DNA from: an uncultured Eubacteriales bacterium
Lineage (GTDB): Bacteria > Bacillota > Clostridia > Oscillospirales > Oscillospiraceae
NCBI GenBank assembly: GCA_900079765.1
Contig: LT599017.1
Location: 2,573,766 to 2,637,765, forward strand
DNA: 64,000 nucleotides
Reading direction: 5' to 3'
The notes beneath the pieces are model-generated. The model was given only the letters and a program-made list of their open reading frames with translations, had not been told where the DNA came from and did not search any database. Within the stretch, counting starts at the first letter, position 1. Each line of letters opens with the position of its first letter. This document shows positions 1 to 7,573 of the stretch, piece by piece. A program made the position numbers and the translations under genes.

Positions 1-702
1 CTTCAGGTAGCCCCTGCGGGTGGTGTCGCTCTCCAGGGCGGTGATGCCCTGGGAGAGGGGCGCGCTCCCCCGCAGGGTAAGGGCGGCCTTATCGGCCCCG
101 TAGCAGTCCACCCTGCCGCCGCTGCCCTCCACCGTGTCAAGCTGGATGACCAGGACCTCCTGCTGGTTGTCCATATCGATATCCATTACATTGAAGGCGG
201 TGCAGGGGGTGGTCAAAAGCTCACTTACTTCATATTTGGCAATGGAGTAGATCGCCAAAGTGGTCACGTTGGTGCTCTTCTGCCAGTTCACTACCAGCTC
301 CTTCGCCGGGGTGTCGTTGAGATTTTCGTAGCTGATGGAGTAGATGGCGGTGCCGTCCCCCTCCACCACTGCGCCCACCTCGTAGCCATTGTCAGTCAGG
401 CGAAAGATATAGATTTTCAGCGGTTTTTCGTCTCCGGCAACCTTGAAGAAGGCCAGGGCCTCCAGAGTCCCATCCCCGTTCAGGTCCTGAAACTGTACGG
501 GCTGGGTGTAGCTGCCGAACCGGGGCGCGGAGTACTCCGCGCCGCTCCCCACGGTGACCTCCTCGATCTCGGCTTGTAGATTCTGGTAGTCCCCCGGCAG
601 TTTGGGCAGAGCATACAGCTCGTCCACCGACTGGAACGTACAGCCCCCCAGCAGCCCCATCAAGCACAGGGCCAGGCAGAGCGCGACGCCGTATTTTCTC
701 AT
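1..702 (-). CDS. Putative lipoprotein, 3' end outside the window
   Basis: The visible 234 codons begin at an ATG preceded by GGAGGGG on the minus strand and run off the left edge without a stop. The N-terminus is a lipoprotein signal peptide: MRKYGV, a hydrophobic stretch, then a lipobox LLGGC with the acylated cysteine near residue 21. The mature part contains a DLNGDGTLEAL motif (near residue 75) and a second DIDMDNQQEVL motif, the acidic repeats seen in FG-GAP/VCBS-like calcium-binding propeller blades. It is therefore probably an extracellular membrane-anchored protein. No enzymatic function can be assigned. The gene stands alone on its strand, with two hairpins separating it from the ECF gene transcribed toward it. 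Confidence 0.75.
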   Translation of the reverse strand, partial: MRKYGVALCLALCLMGLLGGCTFQSVDELYALPKLPGDYQNLQAEIEEVTVGSGAEYSAPRFGSYTQPVQFQDLNGDGTLEALAFFKVAGDEKPLKIYIFRLTDNGYEVGAVVEGDGTAIYSISYENLNDTPAKELVVNWQKSTNVTTLAIYSIAKYEVSELLTTPCTAFNVMDIDMDNQQEVLVIQLDTVEGSGGRVDCYGADKAALTLRGSAPLSQGITALESDTTRRGYLK

Positions 703-739
703 AGCATGACCCCTCCGTGGGTTAGATTTTCATTCTTGT

Positions 740-745
740 ATCATA
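740..745 (-). promoter_or_regulatory. Possible extended -10 of the lipoprotein gene
   Basis: TGGTATGAT on the minus strand lies about 40 bases before the ATG of the lipoprotein gene and has the TGnTATAAT form of an extended -10 element. No convincing -35 box is present. A GC-rich hairpin (GCGGCG TTTG CGCCGC, near 798-813) lies upstream. Confidence 0.35.
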
Positions 746-827
746 CCACATCTTCCTTCGCTTTGGTATGAATTTTCACAATTTTTAATTTTTATATCAT
801 GGCGGCGCAAACGCCGCACTATAGCCG

Positions 828-856
828 TTTTTAGATTGCCTGAGGCTATCTAAAAA
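828..856. terminator. Symmetrical hairpin with A/T-flanked arms
   Basis: TTTTTAGAT and ATCTAAAAA form the outer arms around GCC-TGA-GGC, so the element reads as a terminator-like hairpin in both directions. It lies directly beyond the terminator at 858-888 and may back it up. Confidence 0.55.
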
Positions 857-857
857 G

Positions 858-888
858 AAACCGCGCCCACTCGAAAGCGGGCGCGGTT
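858..888 (-). terminator. Intrinsic terminator of the ECF S-component gene
   Basis: AACCGCGCCC pairs with GGGCGCGGTT around a short loop. On the minus strand the stem is followed by TTTCTTTTT. It lies 15 bases after the stop codon of the ECF gene. Confidence 0.85.
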
Positions 889-902
889 TGGAAAAATAGA
901 GC

Positions 903-1439
903 TCAGACGCGGGCGGCCACCTTGGCCTTGAATAGGGACTGTACCACGAGGGGCAACAGAATGAGCTGTATGACGATGCCAGGCAGGGCGGTGACGAACA
1001 TTCCGGCCACCCAGAGCTGCATGGAGTAACTCCCAGCCCGGAAAATCAGGGCGTTGAGCACGCCCATGGCAAGCCGCCCGGCAAGCATTGCGGATACCAG
1101 GGCAATATAGAGGTTCAAGAGCTCGCTCTTCGTGCGGACCAGCTTGAGTACCAGCCCGGCCACCAGGCCGTAGATCGCCAGCTCCGCCACCATGCCGGGC
1201 AGGAAGGCCGCGGGGGGCATACCGGTCAGGACGCTGGACAGGATGGGCGTGACGACGCCGCAGACCAGCCCGTAGGGCCAGCCGCACAGAAGGCCGCACA
1301 GGAGCACCGGGATATGCATGGGCAGGAAGATGCTGCCCGCGTTGGGGACGGCATGGAGGGTGATAGGCAGGACGATGCCCAAGGCGATGCATAAGGCGGT
1401 GAAGGTCAGGAACCGGGTTCTGTTTCGGATGTACGACAT
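903..1439 (-). CDS. ECF transporter S component (vitamin-type substrate-binding membrane protein)
   Basis: The 178-residue product is almost entirely hydrophobic with about six membrane segments. It carries the run SIFLPMHIPVLLCGLLCG near residues 35-52, a pattern of energy-coupling-factor S components (PF12822-like). Such proteins bind a vitamin or metabolite and dock on a shared EcfAA'T module, which is not in this window. The start chosen is the ATG at 1439, with AGAGGA 11 bases upstream; a longer frame to 1526 would run back through the leader terminator and has no ribosome site. The gene is monocistronic, with its own consensus promoter, a structured leader and a strong terminator. The substrate is not readable from the sequence; folate, pantothenate, queuosine precursors or another vitamin are all possible. 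Confidence 0.8.
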   Translation of the reverse strand: MSYIRNRTRFLTFTALCIALGIVLPITLHAVPNAGSIFLPMHIPVLLCGLLCGWPYGLVCGVVTPILSSVLTGMPPAAFLPGMVAELAIYGLVAGLVLKLVRTKSELLNLYIALVSAMLAGRLAMGVLNALIFRAGSYSMQLWVAGMFVTALPGIVIQLILLPLVVQSLFKAKVAARV

Positions 1440-1461
1440 GGATCGATCAATTCCTCTCAGC

Positions 1462-1612
1462 AAAAAAATAAAGCCATGATAAGCCACCCGCTTCTTGCGG
1501 GTTAAAGCCTTCATAGCTTTATTCACTCACTTTATCTTTGGCGCAGGGCGCATGCCGGGGAAAAATCCGCCATTCTCGGCGGCCGCTCCGCCTTCAGGGG
1601 AACAACAAGTTT
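1462..1612 (-). promoter_or_regulatory. Structured 5' leader with intrinsic terminator, candidate riboswitch
   Basis: The leader of the ECF gene is about 165 nt. The half near the promoter can form GC-rich helices, for example GGCGG/CCGCC and CCGCC GAGAAT GGCGG. The half near the gene is a long hairpin (1467-1523) followed by seven T residues, directly before the ribosome site. A promoter, a folded domain and a terminator in front of a vitamin-transporter S component is classical riboswitch or attenuator architecture. The aptamer does not match the TPP, FMN, cobalamin, THF or preQ1 consensus as I know them. Confidence 0.6.
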
Positions 1613-1641
1613 ATTATAGCGTATTTGGAAAGGCACGTCAA
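1613..1641 (-). promoter_or_regulatory. SigmaA promoter of the ECF S-component leader
   Basis: On the minus strand TTGACG (1636-1641) and TATAAT (1613-1618) are separated by exactly 17 bases. Transcription would start near 1606. Confidence 0.85.
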
Positions 1642-1661
1642 GGGGGGTGGGGGACCGGGTT

Positions 1662-2756
1662 TTACGAGCCGGGGCTCGGTAATTGAGGCGTGGTGTCTAT
1701 GACGAGGTCGCTGGTGGCTTGGATCCGAAAGGTATTAAAATATGCTTGCTCCATAGGAATCCACTCGCGGAGGAAACGCTCAAAGAGGGCCGGGCCGCTC
1801 CGGTCCAGGAGGCGGCGTTTCTGCTCCTCCTCCGTGCAGGTGACAAAAACCTTGAGGTCATAAGGCTCTCCGAAACCGGGATGTTGACTGTAAGACCCCT
1901 CGCAGACAGTGAGGGGGCGGGGCTCCACGGTACGCCCCTCGGTGAAGGCCGGCTCCCCGCAATCGAAGACCCGGTAGGTGAACGCCTCCCCTCTCCCCAG
2001 GTGGGGGACCACCTCTTGAGCAAACCGCTCGTAGTCGATATTGCCCCCCGGCTCTCCCAGGCGCTGGGGAGTGCGCTTATCCGGTGGGAGGAAAAAGGCG
2101 TCCAGAGGGATAATATTGCAGTCGTACATCGCCCCCAACGCCGCTGCCAGGGTGGTCTTACCCGAGCCGCACAGCCCGTCCAGGGCCACCGTGACCGGAC
2201 CTTGCTCCATAAGGCGTGCCTCGATCTCCTTCAGAAGGGGGAAATATACGGCGAACTCCTTCGGCACCACCCGGTAGGCCGGGCCGTAAGTTTTCCGGTA
2301 GACAGCACTATGGCTGACGGCGGGCAGGCCCCGGGCCCTGTACTCCTCCAGGTAGGCCGCCAGCTCCCCGGCGGAGAAGGGCAAAGCCCCTTCGGCAGTC
2401 AGCGCAGACAGCACCGCCAGCTTTTCCTCCAGCCCGACCGCGCTGCCCTGGAGGCAGGCACTCCCGGCCAGGAACATCCGGTGGACGGCCATGACCGCCG
2501 CTTCCCCTCTCCCCGCCGGCCCCAGGTAAACCCGGCAGCAACAGCCGCCCACATTTTCGAAGAGGGGGGCGTCAGCCACTGCCGTCAGGCTCTCCTCCCG
2601 AAGTTGCTTGAGGCTGCCAGCCGGGTCGGCGATCAGATGCCCGCCGCCGAACTCTCCCTGGTACAGAAGCTTGACCGCGTCCTGAGGCTCCATCACCGGG
2701 TACCGGGCGGCGTGGAGGCGCAGGAGCGCCCCAGTCTCCTTAGCAGCTCTGTTCAT
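1662..2756 (-). CDS. P-loop kinase (uridine kinase-like) with an uncharacterised N-terminal domain
   Basis: The 364-residue protein has two parts. Residues about 190-360 resemble the uridine kinase/phosphoribulokinase fold: a Walker A motif GLCGSGKTT near residue 194, an IIPLDAFFLPP stretch where these kinases bind the nucleoside or sugar, and a VFVTCTEEEQKRR lid region. Residues 1-185 form a separate domain with motifs such as LLYQGEFGGGHL and a cysteine run GGCCCRVY; I do not recognise a function for it. The start overlaps the 3' end of the DUF3842 gene by 17 bases, so the two are translationally coupled. It probably phosphorylates a small hydroxylated metabolite, but the substrate is unknown. 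Confidence 0.75.
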   Translation of the reverse strand: MNRAAKETGALLRLHAARYPVMEPQDAVKLLYQGEFGGGHLIADPAGSLKQLREESLTAVADAPLFENVGGCCCRVYLGPAGRGEAAVMAVHRMFLAGSACLQGSAVGLEEKLAVLSALTAEGALPFSAGELAAYLEEYRARGLPAVSHSAVYRKTYGPAYRVVPKEFAVYFPLLKEIEARLMEQGPVTVALDGLCGSGKTTLAAALGAMYDCNIIPLDAFFLPPDKRTPQRLGEPGGNIDYERFAQEVVPHLGRGEAFTYRVFDCGEPAFTEGRTVEPRPLTVCEGSYSQHPGFGEPYDLKVFVTCTEEEQKRRLLDRSGPALFERFLREWIPMEQAYFNTFRIQATSDLVIDTTPQLPSPGS

Positions 2757-3150
2757 TTGAAATCAGCTCCATCATCTCGCTCAGCAGCTGGGATAGAGGG
2801 GCCTCCCGGGTACCTACCACCAGGGCGTTGCATCGGGAGACGGGGAGGAGGATTTTCCGCGCCTCGCTTCCGCCCACCGCGTGGGCCACCTCAGGGCTGA
2901 TCTCCCCATGCATGGCGTTGGCGAAGGCGATGCCCAGAGGACCTACTATCAGGTCCGTATGGGCACAGTTATAGACCACCGCATTGGTCCCGGTGGCCGC
3001 CGCGTCCGCGCCTGCCCTGAGCATTGCGTTGGTGGCGGTGGAGTTGGTGCCTACCGCGATAATTTCGCCCTGAAACCCACGCTCCTTCAAATAGCTGATA
3101 ATGGCCCGGCCAATTCCGCCGCCCATGCCGTCTATTACCAATAGTCTCAT
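2740..3150 (-). CDS. DUF3842 family protein
   Basis: The 136-residue protein begins MRLLVIDGMGGGIGR, a glycine-rich Rossmann-like start. It contains the run GTNSTATNAMLRAGADAAATG and a later KILLPVSRCNALVVG segment, typical of DUF3842 (PF12953) proteins of Clostridia. The conserved glycine loop suggests nucleotide or cofactor binding, but no function is established for the family. It is the first gene of a pair with the downstream P-loop kinase, which it overlaps by 17 bases. GGAGGA precedes the ATG at a normal distance. Confidence 0.85.
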   Translation of the reverse strand: MRLLVIDGMGGGIGRAIISYLKERGFQGEIIAVGTNSTATNAMLRAGADAAATGTNAVVYNCAHTDLIVGPLGIAFANAMHGEISPEVAHAVGGSEARKILLPVSRCNALVVGTREAPLSQLLSEMMELISNEQSC

Positions 3151-3203
3151 ATCCGTCCTCCGCTTTTTTCATATTTTAGCCATTGTATCATACTTTGTTC
3201 CAG

Positions 3204-3238
3204 AAAAAAACACATACCGCCCTCTCGGGCGGCCTGTG
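3204..3238 (-). terminator. Intrinsic terminator of the ger operon
   Basis: On the minus strand CCGCCC-GAGA-GGGCGG, extended by CACA/TGTG pairs, is followed by seven T residues. It lies about 90 bases after the last gene of the germination operon and before the DUF3842 gene. Confidence 0.8.
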
Positions 3239-3328
3239 CCTTTTTGTTGTTCTTTCCCCGCACGATCCCGGCACGCTGATGCTGCTAAGAGGGAGGCCTA
3301 AGAATGGAATTATTTTATGATAGCGGGT

Positions 3329-3544
3329 TTAGCCCCAATAGCCGATGCCCAGCTTTTTGAGACCCGCACCTAGGAGGAGCAGGACACTGGGCACCTCCAC
3401 ATGAAAGACCCGCAACAGAGCCATCGCCAGGGCGGCAAGGAAAAAGAGGGCAAAGGCAATGGCCGCCCGGCGGTCCCGCTTTTGGAGGATGGGCGGCAGG
3501 TCCACCAAGGCCAGCAGAAGAAATCCGATGATCGTCAAGGCCAC
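3329..3544 (-). CDS. Small two-helix membrane protein at the end of the germination operon
   Basis: The 71-residue product starts at a GTG with GGAGG nine bases upstream. It begins 4 bases after the gerAB stop, so it belongs to the operon. It contains two hydrophobic segments (residues about 2-18 and 28-60) joined by a basic turn LQKRDRR. Some clostridial and Bacillus ger operons carry a similar short fourth gene that modulates receptor function. I infer the same role here from position and topology, not from sequence identity. Confidence 0.65.
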   Translation of the reverse strand: MALTIIGFLLLALVDLPPILQKRDRRAAIAFALFFLAALAMALLRVFHVEVPSVLLLLGAGLKKLGIGYWG

Positions 3545-3548
3545 GCCG

Positions 3549-4655
3549 CTACGCCTCCTTCACCGCCCCGGCCCGCCGCCGCTGGACCTTGGCAACAACC
3601 AGCGTCAGCAGGGGGAGCAGAAGCTCAAACGGCGTCCAGAGGAATGGGATGATACGCTGCCCGGACTCGGTATGCTCAATGTTGGAGGGATAGAGAGTCA
3701 TGCCGTAGAGCACCATAAGCACGCCCATGGAGAGCACCAGATGCCGGTACTCCTTCACCTTCAAAAGCTGGGCCGCGGCGATGACGGCCACGTAGTAGAG
3801 CACCATGACCTTAAAGAAAAGGAGCATCACCAGCACCACGGCGAAGAGGACCTCCAGCCTCCCCAGAGCCACCCCCAGGCTGAAAAGGCGCATCACCATC
3901 AGAGAGGGGACGGCGAACATGTCTATCGTGTTGCCAAGGGCCGCGACATCCCGCACGAGGATGACGAGCACGCTAAACGCCCCCAAGAAAAAGGACAGGA
4001 AGAGGTACCGGGTGGTCTCCTTCGGGGTGATCTTCAAGTTGGCGTTGAGCATCAGCATCGCCACCAGCTCCCCGAAGGGGATGGTGGAGATGATGTGGAC
4101 GCCCTGGACGTACTTCATGGGGGGCTGATCGAACATGGGAAAGAGGTTCTTAATGTCCAGCTGATTGAACACGAGGAGGAAGGAGAGCCCCATGATGGCG
4201 AAGGCGGTGATGGTGAAGAGGGCGCTGTACCGGGTCACGAGCCCGGCCCCACGCCGGACCGCCACGGCCGCCACCAGGACGCAGGTAAGGGACAGCACGA
4301 GGCTGGGGGTTTTCTCCAGGATGGTCACCTTGGTGAGGGAGCTCAGATCCGTAATATTCAGGGAGGCCAGGGTGAAAAAAAACCACAGGTAGGCTGTACC
4401 CAAGACCTTACCCGCCACCGGGCCATAGACCTCGTCCAGGATGTGGAGGAGGTTTTTTCCCGGAAACATAACCATCAGCTCCCGGTAGAGCCATATAAGC
4501 GGCAGACAGACGAAGCCCCCTATCAGCGCCACCAGCCACGCATCCTGAAACACTACGGTAACCAAAAAGGCCGCCAGCAGAGATGAGGCCTGGGTAAAGC
4601 AGGTGGCGGTGAACAAGAACCGTCTGCCCGAAATCTTTTCATTGTCGATTCTCAA
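3549..4655 (-). CDS. gerAB: Spore germinant receptor B subunit (GerAB/APC-type permease)
   Basis: The 368-residue product is an integral membrane protein with about ten hydrophobic segments, belonging to the endospore germination permease branch of the APC superfamily. It starts RIDNEKISGRRFLFTATCF and has the WLYRELMVMFPGKNLLHILDEVYG loop characteristic of GerAB. In family members it binds the nutrient germinant in the inner spore membrane. The start is a TTG at 4655 with GGAGGAGG upstream; its last two bases lie inside the TGA of gerAC (overlap TTGA), which gives the usual GerAB length. The maximal frame to 4784 would overlap gerAC by 130 bases and is unlikely. Confidence 0.9.
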   Translation of the reverse strand: MRIDNEKISGRRFLFTATCFTQASSLLAAFLVTVVFQDAWLVALIGGFVCLPLIWLYRELMVMFPGKNLLHILDEVYGPVAGKVLGTAYLWFFFTLASLNITDLSSLTKVTILEKTPSLVLSLTCVLVAAVAVRRGAGLVTRYSALFTITAFAIMGLSFLLVFNQLDIKNLFPMFDQPPMKYVQGVHIISTIPFGELVAMLMLNANLKITPKETTRYLFLSFFLGAFSVLVILVRDVAALGNTIDMFAVPSLMVMRLFSLGVALGRLEVLFAVVLVMLLFFKVMVLYYVAVIAAAQLLKVKEYRHLVLSMGVLMVLYGMTLYPSNIEHTESGQRIIPFLWTPFELLLPLLTLVVAKVQRRRAGAVKEA

Positions 4656-5827
4656 GGCCGATCCTCCTCCTCCATCTCCAGTGTTTTCAAAATCTGGCCC
4701 AGCTCGGGAATCTGCACTTTGACCTGGACATCCAGCTCCATGTCGGCAAAGAGCGCGTCCCAGCGGTCCTCCAGCTCCTTCCACTCCTTGGGATGCTCGG
4801 TGTGGAAACTGCGGCCAAAGCCGTAGATGTCCGTGCCCAGGCTCCGGGCGGCCTCCGCTGTGGCGAGGATCTGCTTTTCGATCTGTTTCTGGGCGAGTGT
4901 GGTCAGGGCGGGGCGCAGCTCTTCCAGTGACATCTGCGCAAAGCCCTGGAGTTCCCCCGCCCGGAGCGTTGCGTCTACCTCCAGAGTAACCTTGACGCCG
5001 CCGTCAGGCCGGAGGGCTGTCTTCCGCTTGACGTCCATTTTCAGGGTGCGCAAAACGGCCACTCCCTGATCGTCCTCCACCGTGACGCTGCCCTGCCGCA
5101 CCGCACCAAGCGCCCACAGGTAGCCCATGGTTTCGTCGTTATCGAGACGGCCTACCATCTTGTCCCCCTGGAAGACGGCCAGTCCCTCCACCGTCAGCTT
5201 CTCCTTTTCCTCTTCTTTCTCCACCTTGACGATGGGGGCCACAGGGGCTGAGGTGCCGTCCCGCAGGCGGGAGACGAAGTCCAGCAGGCGCACGTTGTAG
5301 TGTGGGGAGAGCCGGCGCAGGTCTTGCATCATGCGGGAGAGGTATAGGCCCGGCGTAGTTTCCTGCTCCAGCTTCGCGCCCAGAATCTCTCCCGCCTGCC
5401 CGTCCGCCACCAGGAGGAGGACCTCCATGCGGGCCTGCTGGTTGCGCAGAAACAGGTCAAGCCGTTCTTCCACCCCCTGCGCCGCCAGCTCGTCCCCCAG
5501 CAGGATGACCTGGTTATGCTGGAGGAGAAGGGATCGGCTGCTGTTGCGGTTCTGCTCCTCCATCGCTTCCAGAACAGTCTTGTTTTCGCTCTTGAGAAGG
5601 ATTGCGGAGCTCTCGTCCCCGCTGGGCTCCTTCTTCCCCGAGGTGGAGGACTGGGACTTGCTGATCTGGAAGGTGACCTCCATCTCCCCCTCCTCCCCCG
5701 CGGCATCCAACCCTACGGCGGTGACAATGAAGAGGGACTCGATCTCCCGCTTGTCCCAGCAGCCGGTGAGGAGGAGGGACAGCGTGACCAGCCAAGCCAG
5801 AAGGGCACGGCCCTTCCTGTTTATCAT
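4652..5827 (-). CDS. gerAC: Spore germinant receptor C subunit (Ger(x)C lipoprotein)
   Basis: The 391-residue protein begins MINRKGRALLAWLVTLSLLLTGCWDKREIE, a lipoprotein signal with lipobox LLTGC followed by WDKREIE, the hallmark of Ger(x)C proteins. The lipid anchor places it on the outer face of the inner spore membrane in complex with GerAA and GerAB. The start at 5827 overlaps the gerAA stop as ATGA and has GGGGAGGGGGAG just upstream. Other germination receptors in Bacillus often run A-B-C; here C comes before B. A longer frame to 6169 lies inside gerAA and is not used. Confidence 0.92.
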   Translation of the reverse strand: MINRKGRALLAWLVTLSLLLTGCWDKREIESLFIVTAVGLDAAGEEGEMEVTFQISKSQSSTSGKKEPSGDESSAILLKSENKTVLEAMEEQNRNSSRSLLLQHNQVILLGDELAAQGVEERLDLFLRNQQARMEVLLLVADGQAGEILGAKLEQETTPGLYLSRMMQDLRRLSPHYNVRLLDFVSRLRDGTSAPVAPIVKVEKEEEKEKLTVEGLAVFQGDKMVGRLDNDETMGYLWALGAVRQGSVTVEDDQGVAVLRTLKMDVKRKTALRPDGGVKVTLEVDATLRAGELQGFAQMSLEELRPALTTLAQKQIEKQILATAEAARSLGTDIYGFGRSFHTEHPKEWKELEDRWDALFADMELDVQVKVQIPELGQILKTLEMEEEDRP

Positions 5828-7485
5828 CGCTCCCCCTCCCCTTCCTCCCCTTGTTCCTCCGGCGGGTCCTTGGGCCGGGGCGGCGGGACGAAGAAACGGC
5901 CCCGGCGGGTCTTGTCCCCATAGGCAAGCTGGGCCGGGCGCAGGAGCATGGACCACAGAGGCATGCGCACCACCGAGTCCTGTAGGTTCCCTGTGCGGGT
6001 AAAGCCATCGAAGTAGACCACGCCGAAGGACTTCAAAGACCCCAGGTGCAGCAGCATGCCGAGGAAACCCATAGAGATGCCGTACCACCCCAGCGAGGCC
6101 CCCAGCAGCATCATAACGACGCGAAGCATGGACGACGCCTCCTGTTGGGTGGGCACCAAAAAGCCGCACACTGCTGTGAAGGCCACGACGATGACCACCG
6201 GCGCACCCACCAGCCCGGCTGAGACCGCCGCGTCCCCCATGATGAGAGCGCCGACGATGCTGATGGCCTGCCCCACCGGGCGGGGCATGCGTATGCCCGC
6301 CTCCTGCAGGATCTCGAAGGCGAAGACCATCACCAGCGTTTCAATAAGCACAGGAAATGGGGTTCCTTCCCGGGCGTTGGCGATGGAGAGGAGCAGGGTG
6401 GTGGGGATGAACTCCTGATGGAAAGCAGTGAGGGCGATATAGATGCCGGGGGCGAAGATGGTGATGAAAAAGGCGATAAAGCGAAGGATGCGCACAGCGC
6501 TGGCGTACAGTGGACGGACGTAGTAGTCCTCCGCGGTCTGGAAGCTCTCGATAAAGAGCATGGGCACCGTCAGGACAAAGGGGGTGCCGTCCACCACGAT
6601 GGCCACCCGCCCCTCCAGCAGGCGGCCCGCCACCACGTCCGGTTTCTCGGTGGTGCCCATGGTGGCAAAGGGGGAGAAGGGCGCGTCCTCGATATACTCC
6701 TCGATATAGCCTGACTCCAGAATGGAGTCTACGTCCAGATGGGAGAGTCGGTATCGGAGGGTCCGCAAGACCTGGGGATTGGCGATGTCCTTGATATACA
6801 TGACGCACACCTGGGTACGCGTCCGCCGGCCCAGGGTCATGTGCTCTGCCCGGAGCTGGCCGCTCTTGATCTTGCGGCGGATGAGGGCGGTGTTGGTGCG
6901 CAGGTTCTCGGTAAAGCCCTCCCGGGGACCCCGTACTACGGTCTCAGACTGGGGCTCCTCCACGCCCCGCTTGTCCCAGCCCTTGCTGCTGATGATAAGT
7001 CCCTTGGCGCAGCCATCTAGAAGCAGAGCCGCGTCCCCCGAGAGGCAGCCGGAGACCACGTCCTCCAGCGTGGCCGCCTCCTCGATCTCCCCGGCACACA
7101 GGACCAGCCGGGCAAGCTCCCGTGAGAGCTCGTTACCCAGCGGGAGGTTCTCTCTTTCCGCCGGGGTCCAATCCTTGAGAGGGCGCAGCACCGCCTCGGT
7201 GAGCAGGAGGCTGTTCACCAGCCCGTCTATGAAGATGAGGGCCCCGGAAAGGCTCGCCTCCGGGCCAAAGCGGAACCCGTGGATCTTTAGGTCACTGGCA
7301 TTCCCGAAGATCTCCTTTAGCGCGTCCAGGTTCTTCGCAAGCTCCGCCTCCAGCCCGGCGGCCTCGGCCTCAGTCTCGCCGCTCTGGCTCTCTCCCGCGC
7401 CGCCCTGGAGGGGACCGTGGGCATAGACTTTTAGTTTTCGGGTGATCCATCCCAACAGCAAACCGCCCCATATCCTTCCATACAT
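5824..7485 (-). CDS. gerAA: Spore germinant receptor A subunit (GerAA)
   Basis: The product has a long soluble N-terminal half. This contains LTEAVLRPLKDW, ETVVRGPREGFTENLRTNTALIRRKI and the stretch RTRTQVCVMYIKDIANPQVL, which are GerA family signatures. A membrane half follows with about five segments, including PGIYIALTAFHQEFIPTTLLLSIA and RPVGQAISIVGALIMGDAAV. It ends in a proline- and charge-rich tail. The start is uncertain: ATG 7485 gives 553 residues but has a weak ribosome site, and a TTG near 7455 behind GGGGCGG is an alternative. The longest frame (to 7569) would begin inside the pyrG terminator, so I reject it. It heads the gerAA-gerAC-gerAB operon. Confidence 0.9.
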   Translation of the reverse strand: MYGRIWGGLLLGWITRKLKVYAHGPLQGGAGESQSGETEAEAAGLEAELAKNLDALKEIFGNASDLKIHGFRFGPEASLSGALIFIDGLVNSLLLTEAVLRPLKDWTPAERENLPLGNELSRELARLVLCAGEIEEAATLEDVVSGCLSGDAALLLDGCAKGLIISSKGWDKRGVEEPQSETVVRGPREGFTENLRTNTALIRRKIKSGQLRAEHMTLGRRTRTQVCVMYIKDIANPQVLRTLRYRLSHLDVDSILESGYIEEYIEDAPFSPFATMGTTEKPDVVAGRLLEGRVAIVVDGTPFVLTVPMLFIESFQTAEDYYVRPLYASAVRILRFIAFFITIFAPGIYIALTAFHQEFIPTTLLLSIANAREGTPFPVLIETLVMVFAFEILQEAGIRMPRPVGQAISIVGALIMGDAAVSAGLVGAPVVIVVAFTAVCGFLVPTQQEASSMLRVVMMLLGASLGWYGISMGFLGMLLHLGSLKSFGVVYFDGFTRTGNLQDSVVRMPLWSMLLRPAQLAYGDKTRRGRFFVPPPRPKDPPEEQGEEGEGER

Positions 7486-7530
7486 AATTTTACGTAGTAT
7501 GGGCCGATTGGGGTAAAATATGCAAAAAGC

Positions 7531-7562
7531 AAAGCTGTAAGGCCTTTTTGCCTTACAGCTTT
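7531..7562. terminator. Bidirectional terminator behind pyrG
   Basis: AAAGCTGTAAGGC and GCCTTACAGCTTT form a perfect 13-base inverted repeat with A/T flanks on both sides. It ends the glnA-ANTAR-pyrG transcript and separates it from gerAA, whose promoter must lie in the next 45 bases. Confidence 0.85.
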
Positions 7563-7573
7563 TTCTCATTTCC

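Noticed and set aside
1462-1612. THF or preQ1 riboswitch in the ECF leader
   Set aside because: The conserved sequence blocks of these classes are not found; only the general promoter-fold-terminator layout is supported.
1683-2900. Plus-strand frame of 405 codons opposite the P-loop kinase
   Set aside because: Low-complexity translation with no motif, while the minus strand encodes a clear P-loop protein.
3459-4586. Long plus-strand frame (375 codons) opposite gerAB
   Set aside because: Its product is a histidine/glycine/glutamate-rich low-complexity string, the usual antisense image of a GC-rich membrane protein gene, and it has no ribosome site.
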